From the NCBI GenBank assembly GCA_009873655.1, contig WAIB01000014.1, positions 1 to 56,697 of the forward strand: a stretch of 56,697 nucleotides of DNA, in the 5' to 3' direction. A model generated the notes under the pieces. It was not told the origin of the DNA. It saw only the letters and a list, made by a program, of their open reading frames with translations, and made no database searches. The DNA comes from Nitrospinota bacterium. GTDB lineage: Bacteria; Nitrospinota; Nitrospinia; Nitrospinales; VA-1. The position numbers were made by a program, and so were the translations under genes. Positions 16,541 to 25,600 of this stretch are shown piece after piece; within the stretch, counting starts at the first letter, position 1, and each line of letters starts with the position of its first letter.

Positions 16541-17479
16541 ATGTCTTCAAAATTAAACAATTTATTTAAAATTGGGGTCACCGGAATAATGATTTTTATT
16601 CTGGGTTCCCTGGTCGCAAAATATCGAGGGGAACTGATCCACCTTAAAAATATTTCATTCCCGCAATTTTCATTCATCTCCATTCTGATCATAGGGTCTA
16701 TTTTAACCAATGGAATGAAACTAAGGGCGCTGGCCGGATCATTCAATATCAAATTAACTCCGAAAGAAATAATTGGGCTTTCTTCCATTACTACTTCCCT
16801 GAATAATTTCTTTTTTAAAGCGGGATCCCTGTTCACCTCAAATTATCTTAAAAAACGCTACGAATTTCCTTTCATGTCCTTTGCGGGTTCCCAGGGGGCG
16901 GATCATTTAATTTCATTTTTTATTAATGCGGTCTGCGGCCTGGCCTTGTCCGCATTTTATTTCGCTTCAGAAAAAGGTGTTTTTATTCCTTTAACCCTAG
17001 GGTATCTGACAATAGTAGTTATTTTATCTTTGATTTTTTCTAAAACATTTGATTTACAACACCGGTCCAACAAATATCTCAATGCTTTGATAAGAGCCGT
17101 CAATTCACTTTACAGGATTCTTAAAAACCGGAACCTGTTTTTTACTCTCTGCCTGTTTAACCTGCTCATTGTAATACTGAATACACTGAGGTTTTTCCTG
17201 GTTTGCAAAGTACTTGGACTGAACATCCCATTTGGATATTGTCTGTTATTTATTTCTCTTCTGCCTTTTATCTCGACACTGCCCTTTCTCCAAAGCGATA
17301 TTGGAACCCGGGAGTTGATCGTGGGGGTTTTCTCGCAATGGCTGGGAGCCAGTTTTGAGGCAGGAATGCTGGCCACACTGTTGGACCGGTGCTTTATAGT
17401 ATTCACCGCAGTGATCATTGCCCTGTTTTTTCAAAACCTGCTAGCAGGAATCCGGATAACAGGACCCACGAAGGATTAA
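16541..17479 (+). CDS. Lysylphosphatidylglycerol-synthase-TM / UPF0104-type membrane protein
   Basis: 312 residues with about eight hydrophobic segments. Residues about 70-95 (NGMKLRALAGSFNIKLTPKE) and 110-140 (NNFFFKAGSLFTSNYLKKRYEFPF) match the loop patterns of PF03706 membrane proteins, which include the MprF N-terminal flippase and AglD. In glycan clusters these are often taken as lipid or lipid-linked-sugar flippases; here that is inference. Last gene of the forward run; 10 bases separate it from the convergent gene at 17490, leaving little room for a terminator. Confidence 0.65.
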   Translation: MSSKLNNLFKIGVTGIMIFILGSLVAKYRGELIHLKNISFPQFSFISILIIGSILTNGMKLRALAGSFNIKLTPKEIIGLSSITTSLNNFFFKAGSLFTSNYLKKRYEFPFMSFAGSQGADHLISFFINAVCGLALSAFYFASEKGVFIPLTLGYLTIVVILSLIFSKTFDLQHRSNKYLNALIRAVNSLYRILKNRNLFFTLCLFNLLIVILNTLRFFLVCKVLGLNIPFGYCLLFISLLPFISTLPFLQSDIGTRELIVGVFSQWLGASFEAGMLATLLDRCFIVFTAVIIALFFQNLLAGIRITGPTKD

Positions 17480-17489
17480 AAAGGTTTTT

Positions 17490-17996
17490 TTATAAAGAAT
17501 TATTTGCTTCTGTCCCAAGACCGTTTTCTATTCGACATATACCAAAGCCCGGATTGTTTAAGGCTTGAACCCGCCTGGCTTTGCAAAGGGAACGACCCCA
17601 ATCTTCGTTAAAGACAACAAAAAATTCTTTCTTTTGATCGATCAGGTTACGCATCCGACTCTCAAACCCCTTATCTCCGAAAAAGTATATTTTTCTTGGG
17701 TAAAGTCGTTGAATCATCACTGAGCGGCTCGAACTAAATTCCCAGTCATCCCCGGGCATAAGAATAATTGAGGTTTCCCCGGTGATTTTTCTTATCTGGT
17801 TAGCGACACGGTAGTTCCTGGAGTATTGGTTTGGCGTATCCTTTGCTCCCGTCGTTTCCATCAAGGTTTCTGAACTCAAATTCCAATGAGCAGATATAAA
17901 CTGGGCACGGGGGATTAAAAACATATATGCCAAAACAAAAATATTCAGCACTATGATTAATCCAATCATATTTTCAACCCAGGTTCGATTAATCAT
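17490..17996 (-). CDS. Single-helix protein, probably the detached soluble domain of a GT-C enzyme
   Basis: 168 residues: one N-terminal membrane helix (MIGLIIVLNIFVLAYMFLI) and a soluble remainder with VANQIRKITGETSIILMPGDDWEF and a segment FFVVFNEDWGRSLCKARRV. This resembles the periplasmic C-terminal portion that many GT39/GT83 enzymes carry. The gene overlaps the end of the GT-C gene at 17989 by eight bases and has its own GGAGG seven bases before the ATG, so it is a separate, translationally coupled polypeptide rather than a frameshifted tail. No known family recognised. Confidence 0.65.
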   Translation of the reverse strand: MINRTWVENMIGLIIVLNIFVLAYMFLIPRAQFISAHWNLSSETLMETTGAKDTPNQYSRNYRVANQIRKITGETSIILMPGDDWEFSSSRSVMIQRLYPRKIYFFGDKGFESRMRNLIDQKKEFFVVFNEDWGRSLCKARRVQALNNPGFGICRIENGLGTEANNSL

Positions 17997-19476
17997 TTTC
18001 GAGCCTCCGCTTTACAAAAGGGAGCATTCCCATGAAAACGATAAAAACAGGATAAATCGACATCATCCCCCGAGTATCGGAAAGATTGACGCTATTTCCG
18101 GGTTGTATAAAAGTCGCATAAACAAACTCACCCAGGGTCGCCCATTTTGGAGTGGCGTATGTAAAGATCACCAGGTGAGTGCAAAGGAACAGCAATAGAA
18201 AAACGCCCAGCAACTTAAGCGGCTCTGACAAATCCTTTATCTTTTCAAAAAACAGGAAAATAACAAGCGACGCGGTAAACAAATAGAAAACATGAACGGT
18301 AGAGGTTCGATACAGGCTGATAATAATCTTTTTCCAAACGGGTATCGGTTCCGCTCCCAGCACGAGTAAAAGAGAAAAATAAGCCGGGAGTGCGACAATG
18401 AATGACCAGCGAACACTTGCTTCCGAAAATTTCCATTTCCCTGAAGTCCAACCCAAAGCAAAAAACCATAAAAACAAACATACCCCGCCTAACATTTTGA
18501 CCTGGCCCCATAAAACCATATCAAACGTGAGCAAATTCAAGAACCAGATTGAAGGAAGTGAAAGCATAGACAGAAAAAATATTTTTACCGTTTTTGCATT
18601 TCCATCTTCCTCGGGGTATCGGCTAAAAACATAAACGGTCAGAAAGACGGGGACCAAGTCATACAAAAGGAATTCTATACGGGTCCAGGCAGCCAAACCC
18701 AACAATATGCCACCGGCTAAAGCGTAAGAGCTTTCCTGGTTACTGTGGTTTCCATCTAATTTATTTTTTATCCAGGAATACCAATACAAAGAACCGGAGG
18801 AATAGAAAACCGCGGTGGTCAAATCCAAAAATGGCAGCACGGATTGCCACCAGAAATACGGAGTGGTTGCCAATATCATGGTAAAAAGACAGGCTGTTTT
18901 CCTGTTTTCCGTGAGCAATAACAGACGGGAATAAAAAATAATAATCAGGCAAACATATAAAACAGGGAAAAATACCTTTAAATGTTCGACATCAAATGCA
19001 ATGAGATATGTAAACAGCAGAGGAACAAAAGGAGGATATTGTTTCAATTGAGGAACAACCCATTCCGAATCAAATCTGACTTCATTGAAAAAAGACATTC
19101 CCCTTATATGGTACCAGGTGGCATCTGATTCAGTGACAGGGAAAAACCAGGCATTAACCATGCTAAGGCAAAAAAGAATACCCACCCCAAGAAGGGTGAT
19201 CCAGATCAAACCTGTTTTTTCTCCAATGTCCCTTTCATTTTCCGTACTTCCCGGAAGTAATAATGTCGGGAGCAAAACCAACACACTCACTCCCATTTGG
19301 ATAAAAGCAGTGGGTCGAATTCCTGAAGAAACCAGGAAAAACAGGAACAGGCTTTTTACAGCCAAAGCAAAAATTACGGCCAAAGCGAGTTTTTCCCAAA
19401 GCAATGCCCACCCGCACCTGTTTCGACACACGCGATAGGAGGCATACCATAACAGGGCCGAATCAATCCAAATCAT
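17989..19476 (-). CDS. Multi-pass GT-C-like membrane glycosyltransferase
   Basis: 495 residues with about eleven hydrophobic segments. The first large periplasmic loop has FPVTESDATWYHIRGMSFF with an acidic pair in the position used by GT-C enzymes, followed by QLKQYPPFVPLLFTYLIAF. It lacks the usual long soluble C-terminal domain, which appears as the next, overlapping gene. The pair runs against the main cluster and follows a methyltransferase gene at 19514. Donor and acceptor unknown. Confidence 0.65.
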   Translation of the reverse strand: MIWIDSALLWYASYRVCRNRCGWALLWEKLALAVIFALAVKSLFLFFLVSSGIRPTAFIQMGVSVLVLLPTLLLPGSTENERDIGEKTGLIWITLLGVGILFCLSMVNAWFFPVTESDATWYHIRGMSFFNEVRFDSEWVVPQLKQYPPFVPLLFTYLIAFDVEHLKVFFPVLYVCLIIIFYSRLLLLTENRKTACLFTMILATTPYFWWQSVLPFLDLTTAVFYSSGSLYWYSWIKNKLDGNHSNQESSYALAGGILLGLAAWTRIEFLLYDLVPVFLTVYVFSRYPEEDGNAKTVKIFFLSMLSLPSIWFLNLLTFDMVLWGQVKMLGGVCLFLWFFALGWTSGKWKFSEASVRWSFIVALPAYFSLLLVLGAEPIPVWKKIIISLYRTSTVHVFYLFTASLVIFLFFEKIKDLSEPLKLLGVFLLLFLCTHLVIFTYATPKWATLGEFVYATFIQPGNSVNLSDTRGMMSIYPVFIVFMGMLPFVKRRLEND

Positions 19477-19513
19477 TAGCTGAAATGCTCAAGGGGTTAA
19501 TGAAAAAAAGACA

Positions 19514-20200
19514 TTAAAGAGACTGGAAAATATAGAAATTCACCGGCGGCTCTTTTCCATTTGGTTTGCTTTGGGTTTGATCATTTTTGACGGTCTCGAT
19601 CAGCTTCCAGGAGGGAAACCATTCCTTAATATTTTCCGTAAACTTTCTATGCCGGACATGCCTGGAATGCAACAAGCCACGGGCCTCTTCATTTGAGGAA
19701 TAAATCGCCACGTATTGACCAGCACAGCTAAATATATTGGCAAGGTATTTGCGATACACTTCATCTTCTACCAGGTGGAATATCACATCCAGGGAAATAA
19801 CCAGGTCAGCTGCAAACTTCTGCTTATTTTTTTCGATCTCGTTGGGATCATAAACAAAGAAAATTTTTGAAGAGTCCCCTTCGAACAAAGCTGAGGAGAG
19901 TTTGACCGCCTGTGCGGATATATCCAGCCCAATATACTTTGGATAATCAGCGTAAGTTAGCTGATTTCCATCTCCGCAACCAAACTCGGTCACAGAACGG
20001 ATGTTATTTTCACGTACAAATTGATTTAACACCCTGGATTTGAATGATGCACTTTCTCCGTAAGAACCCTTACCTGAATTTCCCCCAAGCAGATAACGTT
20101 TTTTCCAGTAATCCTGTGATCCGGAGAAAAAAACCTGCTGAAGGCGAATAAAAAACTGGGAAAAAAAGGAAGGTTTAGGGTATGAGGATTTTTTTATCAT
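19514..20200 (-). CDS. Class I SAM-dependent methyltransferase (methyltransf_12/25-like)
   Basis: 228 residues. SVTEFGCGDGNQLTY is motif I, YIGLDIS motif II, and ADLVISLDVIFHLVEDEVY motifs III-IV. The N-terminal 55 residues (KKRYLLGGNSGKGSYGESASF) are a common leader in methyltransferases encoded in polysaccharide clusters. It is read in the same direction as the GT-C pair 37 bases downstream and the RNase Z-like gene upstream. Acceptor unknown; glycan or lipid intermediate is the best guess from position. Confidence 0.7.
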   Translation of the reverse strand: MIKKSSYPKPSFFSQFFIRLQQVFFSGSQDYWKKRYLLGGNSGKGSYGESASFKSRVLNQFVRENNIRSVTEFGCGDGNQLTYADYPKYIGLDISAQAVKLSSALFEGDSSKIFFVYDPNEIEKNKQKFAADLVISLDVIFHLVEDEVYRKYLANIFSCAGQYVAIYSSNEEARGLLHSRHVRHRKFTENIKEWFPSWKLIETVKNDQTQSKPNGKEPPVNFYIFQSL

Positions 20201-20246
20201 TAATTTCCTTTAGGAAAATTGTTCCTGCAAACCGCGGGTAAAAAGG

Positions 20247-21278
20247 CTAGCTTTTCGAAACGAGGGTGCCTGTGGTTCCTTTAAAAGCCAATTCTGCCTC
20301 GTTATAAAAGCGTTCGCGATGAGGCATATGCTTTCGCGAGAAATGAAATATGTTTAATTGCTTTACGCCAGCTTCCCGTGCCAGAGTACCCGCCTGGTGG
20401 GAGGTGAGATGGCATCTTTCCTTCCCCCTGGCTTCTTCATCCGCTAAAAAAGGGGATTCACAAAAAAAGATATCAGAGGATCTTATCAAATCAATGATCC
20501 TCTTTTTGTTCGGTTCATTATAAACCGTATCGACAATATATCCGATTTTCTGCCCCGGAGAAATATCGACCAAATCTTCCTTTAACTGTCCCAAGGTAAA
20601 TTGCTCTATGACGGATTTCCCATCCCGCCTGCAAGGAACGTCAAAGGAATGATCATCGGGTTTACCTTCCAGCACCAATTGCTTCAAATCATTCAACCAG
20701 GGCCCTTCAACAGCCTGCATAGTCTCTAATCGGCCTTTATTTATGTTTACATGAAGTTTTTCCTCCAGGGAAAACCCCAGGCAGGGAACCCGGTGTTCCA
20801 GAATAGCTGCCCGAACGACGAGGGAAGAGTCTTCAAGAAGAACTCCATTGGGGAAGCTAACCTCTTTCTTACCAGTTTGCTGGAACTTATCTATGGCCCT
20901 GAAAGAACTTTTTATTAACTTCTCCTCTTTTACCTCAACCACGTCGATGGTCAACGACTCTTCATAACGATCTACCAGGTTCCAGGTAAAACCCGCCAGT
21001 TTACCTTCTACATTTTTTATAAAATTCTCGGGGCCGAATAAAGTAAGCGTTTTTTCCCTGCCGAAAACGGCCCTTAACAAACGGTCAAACCCAATAAAAT
21101 GATCGATATGGGTATGGCTGACAAAAACATGGGAAACTTTCAAAAGTTCCGCATTGCTCAAAGCAGAAATATCTCCCAGGTCGAACAAGAGAGCCCGTTT
21201 TTGAAAAAGAAAATTGACGATCAGACCGGGGTCACCAAAGGGATCATTGATTAAAGATGCGTTAAGAGCTGACTTCAT
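20247..21278 (-). CDS. Metallo-beta-lactamase-fold hydrolase, RNase Z-like
   Basis: 343 residues. The zinc motif HTHIDHFIGFD (HxHxDH) is at about residues 55-65, further ligands are in IGYIVDT and FHFSRKH, and the ERCHLTSHQAG segment is typical of RNase Z/Elac-type proteins. RNase Z trims tRNA 3' ends. The protein is a little longer than bacterial RNase Z and has an unusual insert around 120-230, so another MBL hydrolase is possible. Its ATG overlaps the prfB stop (ATGA), so it is translated after release factor 2. Confidence 0.65.
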   Translation of the reverse strand: MKSALNASLINDPFGDPGLIVNFLFQKRALLFDLGDISALSNAELLKVSHVFVSHTHIDHFIGFDRLLRAVFGREKTLTLFGPENFIKNVEGKLAGFTWNLVDRYEESLTIDVVEVKEEKLIKSSFRAIDKFQQTGKKEVSFPNGVLLEDSSLVVRAAILEHRVPCLGFSLEEKLHVNINKGRLETMQAVEGPWLNDLKQLVLEGKPDDHSFDVPCRRDGKSVIEQFTLGQLKEDLVDISPGQKIGYIVDTVYNEPNKKRIIDLIRSSDIFFCESPFLADEEARGKERCHLTSHQAGTLAREAGVKQLNIFHFSRKHMPHRERFYNEAELAFKGTTGTLVSKS

Positions 21279-22394
21279 CCCACCGCACTCCCCGATTCTT
21301 TACTGTTAAAGCGCAGGAATGCCTGGATAAATTCATCCAGGTCGCCATCTAAAACAGCGTCGACGTTACCCACCTCTACATTGGTTCTCAGGTCTTTTAC
21401 AAGACGATAAGGATGAAGGACATAGGAACGAATTTGGCTGCCCCACTCGATTTTCTTTTTTTGTTTTTCCATTTCTTTTTTTTCTTCGTCCTGCTTTTCC
21501 TGTTCCACCTCATATAATCTTGCTTTCAGCACTTTGATGGCTGAAGCCTTATTCTTGTGTTGTGACCTTTCATTTTGACACTGGACCACAATCCCTGTGG
21601 GAACATGAGTCAGGCGAACCGCAGAATCGGTCGTATTGACGCCCTGGCCGCCCGGACCCGAAGCGCGATAAACATCAATTTTCAAATCTTCTTCCTTTAC
21701 TTCTACTTCAATGTCCTCATCCGCTTCCGGGTATACAAATACGGACGCGAAAGAGGTATGCCTCCTTTTATTGGAATCGAACGGCGATATTCTTACAAGG
21801 CGATGCACCCCTATTTCCGCTTTTAAATACCCAAACGCATAATCCCCCGAAAACTGAACTGTAGCACTTTTGATTCCCGCTTCTTCCCCATACTGCGTGT
21901 CCAGAACCTCGGTTTTGAATCCATTCCGGTCCCCCCACCTGAGGTACATTCGAAGCAGCATATCCGCCCAATCCTGAGATTCGGTTCCCCCTGCCCCTGA
22001 ATTAATGGCTACAAATGCGTTATTGAAGTCATTTTTTCCTGAAAGAAGAGCCTTAAATTCAGCACCGGCAACTTGCTCATCAAGGTCTTTTAATGAGGAT
22101 TGAATTTCAGCCAAAAGAGAGGAGTCATTTTCCTCTTCAGACAATTCAAGCATGGCTTCAATATCATCGCTTGAAATTTGAAGGTTATTCCAGATTTCAA
22201 CTTGTCGTTGCAGCGCGGATCTGTTTTGGAGGGTCTTCTGAGCTTCCTGATTGTCATCCCAAAAGCCGGGCTGGGCAATGGCTTCATCTAGTGATTTCAG
22301 GGTTTTTAATTTATTCTCAACGTCAAAGAAACCCCCGGAGTTGGTATATTCTGACTTCAATTTCTTTAAAGTATCTGGTGTGATCTTCTTGCAT
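21275..22394 (-). CDS. prfB: Peptide chain release factor 2, made by programmed +1 frameshift
   Basis: The main frame has all RF2 marks: the GGQ loop (RASGPGGQGVNTTDSAVR), QCQNERSQHKNK and the SPFDSNKRRHTS region. The true start is not the ATG at 22399 in the main frame but the ATG at 22394 one frame over, which has GGAG six bases upstream and reads MQEDHTRYFKEIEVRIYQ then LRGFL before TGA at 22325-22323. Shifting +1 at CTT-TGA-C continues as DVENKLKTL, exactly like the LRGYL/DYDAKK joint of E. coli RF2. Stop is codon 24. RF2 reads UGA, so low RF2 favours frameshifting and raises its own synthesis. Total about 372 residues. Overlaps the RNase Z-like gene. Confidence 0.93.
22322..22337 (-). 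promoter_or_regulatory. RF2 programmed frameshift site
   Basis: On the minus strand the sequence reads CGGGGGTTTCTTTGAC. It contains a G-rich Shine-Dalgarno-like element three bases before the slippery CTT codon, then the UGA stop and the following C, the canonical order of the RF2 recoding signal (E. coli: AGGGGGTATCTTTGAC). Confidence 0.92.
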
Positions 22395-22660
22395 CTCATG
22401 CTCCGAATTAGTTGACGTCCGGCCTATTTTCTCCAATCCCCGAGGGAAAAGCAAGCCAGCGCTGGACATCCGAACCAAGGGAAAAACAGAAGGTTTTCTA
22501 CCCTGTTCCCGTTTTTACCCGGATTCCCACTCTTTTTCTCTTTTTTCCCGCCTTTAAGGGTGTAAACTCAAGCGAATTAACGTTTTTGCCGATGAGAACA
22601 AGACCAGGTAAATACATTCATTGGCTACCATTTTGAGACGAGGCCAGCCCGCAAGCGCAT

Positions 22661-25600
22661 ATGGATCCCTTAATCACATTTCACCTACTGGCTATTCTTT
22701 TTCTGGCATATCTTTGCCGTCTTCCTTTTCTCAATTTCCCCCTGGATGACGATTTCGCCATATACACTTACCGTGCCCGATTCATGGATAGGGGTTTTAA
22801 GTGGAAAAATGATTTGCAGATCATAGGTATTCCCATGTGGAAGATGATGCTTTTCGATAAAGTTTTTTCATCTCCCGAAAATGGGCATACAAGAATACGG
22901 AATTTACAAACCCTTTTCCATGCTGCGGCCTGTCTGTCCATTTACTGGGTTATTTTTATTGTAACGCAAAACCCATGGGCAGCCTTTACCGGAGGAATTT
23001 TGTATTCCTTTTATGGAACCTCCCCTGATTTGACAGCCGGTTCTTTCAATTTCGAACAATTCTATATCCCTTTTATTTTATCCGGACTGGCTTTCCTTCT
23101 TAATGGCTCGGTTTTTTATGCGGGGCTTTGCTTTGGGTTTGCGGCGATATCGAAATGCACCATGGTCATTTATGCCGGTGCATTCGCACCCCTGGTGTGG
23201 ATATCTTACGGCCAAGGCCCCACCGCCTTGTTCGCAATTACGGTAGCCAGCGTAGTCATTCTATCCAATCTGATTGAATGGAGACTGGGGTTCTGGGATA
23301 ACGAAGCCATAAAGCAATTTAAGACCCGTATGGCCACCACTTTGCGGATTACAAAAACAAAGACGCTGCATTTCAGTGTCTGGCTGGAAATTATCCTGCT
23401 TATAAAACAAACCCTTCCCCTTTGGATAAGCGGAATAGCCGGGCTGGTATTTTTTATTGCCAAAACCGAAAACCTTTGGCTCGCCACCTTCATAATTGTC
23501 ACCCTAAGCAACATCGTTTTTCAACGCGCCTTTTCCAGATACCATTACCTCCCCTGGCTGGCCTCGCTTTCATTGGGAAGCGGTTTGGGAATGGAATGGA
23601 TCCTTCAGCAAGATCCTGCGCTGGGGGTCCCTGTTGCGGGCATATACTTTCTGATCCTGGCCTGGAATGTTAAATCCCTCCTTTTTTATTATTTGAAACC
23701 AACCCACCCTCAAACACTGGTGCAATACGAAAAATACGATCAATACTTATATATTCCGCGCCTGGGGAAAATTCTTAAAAGACTAATGAGAATGCGAGGA
23801 GAATCTGATGAACGGATTTTCGTTTGGGGAACTTTCTCCCAGCTCTATCATTTAACCCATTGCCCCGCTGCGGATAATTATCTGCACTATACCATCGGGC
23901 CCTGGGACACACCCGACCTTGAAGGCTTTTACGACAGCATGATTGGCGGAATAATAAAGTATCAACCGAAATACATAATCAAAACATTCCCCGACCTCGA
24001 CATGCAGAAACTGGAGGGTATAACGGGTTTAAAATACACACTGATAAAAGTGGTGCTGGCCAGGTTTCCCGTTTATCGGCTGGAAAATTCAAAGTCCGTC
24101 GCAAATCCCCTTCCCCGGAATTGGCAGGAAAAAATGCAGCAGATGGAAGACCTGACAAAAGCAAAATGGCACGCCCCTGCACTGTGTCGGGATGATCTGG
24201 AAAGAGGAGAAATTACAACGGCATACAAGGAATGCCAGAAGCTGTTACGCTTGAACCCGGATGACCGGGAAGGGAATGTATATTCGGGTGAAATCTATTT
24301 GGCACTCAACCTTCCCCACCAGGCGGAAAAAGCTTTTGAGAAAGCGATTGAACTGGCTCCCGAATGGCAACATTTAAGAATTCATCTTGCCAATATAAAA
24401 ATCCAGTTTAAAAAATTCGACGAAGCCATTCCTTTAATTCAAGAAGAAATCAGACGATTTGATTTTCATGTTGAGGATTTTGATTTTCATGTTGAAGATG
24501 ATTTTTTAAATGGCCTGATATTTAAATTTGACGGAAATTACGAGGATGCCTGGAAAAAATTTGACCCGATAAGAAAGCAGTTTCCGGACCGGCATGACTG
24601 TTGGGAATTGGAAATCGAATGCCTGGTCCACTTAAAAAACAAAGAAAGATTAAAAACTTTATTCGAGGATGCTCAAAAAATTCATCCAAAAAGGGATCGG
24701 GAATGGCTCCATACCAAAATTGCCAAGGCTGTGGCAGAAACAGAATCCGAAACAAGACCCGAACACGAAACTTTAAACCTGTATGTACAAAAATACCCTG
24801 GAAACGGGATTTTACAATATGCCCATGCCTCGGCCCTTGAAAAGTCGGGAAACTCCTCGGCGGCTTATGACCTGTTTTCCGAAATCATAGATTCTGCCGA
24901 AAACTACCCGCATATAAAGGCCAACGCTTGTTTTAGAATGGCACGATTGGCTCCGTTAGAAAAAAAACAGGAACTCTTAAAGGAATCCATTAAACTAAAC
25001 CCCTCTCATCAAGGAGCGCAAGCCATGCTGAGTGATTTGCAGGAAAAATTTTATTCATCAGATGAAATGAATAAGCTAGAAGAACCTGAAACTCCAATCT
25101 TGGTCCGGCCAAAAAATCCTGCTGTGAGCGTGATTGTTCCCAACTGGAACGGAATGCGTTTTGTAGGCATGTGCCTCGACTCATTAGCAAAACTCCACTT
25201 TAAGAATTTTGAAGTGATCGTGGTCGACAATGGTTCGATAGACGGCTCTCGCGAATTGATTGAAGAAAAATATCCCTGGGTGAGGCTGATTAGGCTTCCT
25301 TACAACAAGGGATTTGCCATTGCCTGCAATGAAGGGATCAAAGCCTCGAATGCAGAATATGTTGTTCTTCTCAACAACGATATTGAAGTCACTCCTGACT
25401 GGCTGACCGAGCTTTATGAGGGAATGGAACGGCACCCAGAATGCGGAATGGGAACCACCAAAATGATGTTCCTCGATAACCGGGATGTATTCTATAACAC
25501 CGGTGACCTGTTCCATTCCTGGTCTGCAGGCGGAGGACGGGGACAGGGAGAAAAAGATCAGGGCCAGTACGATCAGGAAGAATACGTTTTCGGAGCCTGT

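Noticed and set aside
22412-22636. 74-codon plus-strand frame between prfB and the fusion gene
   Set aside because: No ribosome site, no domain; it lies in the divergent promoter gap.
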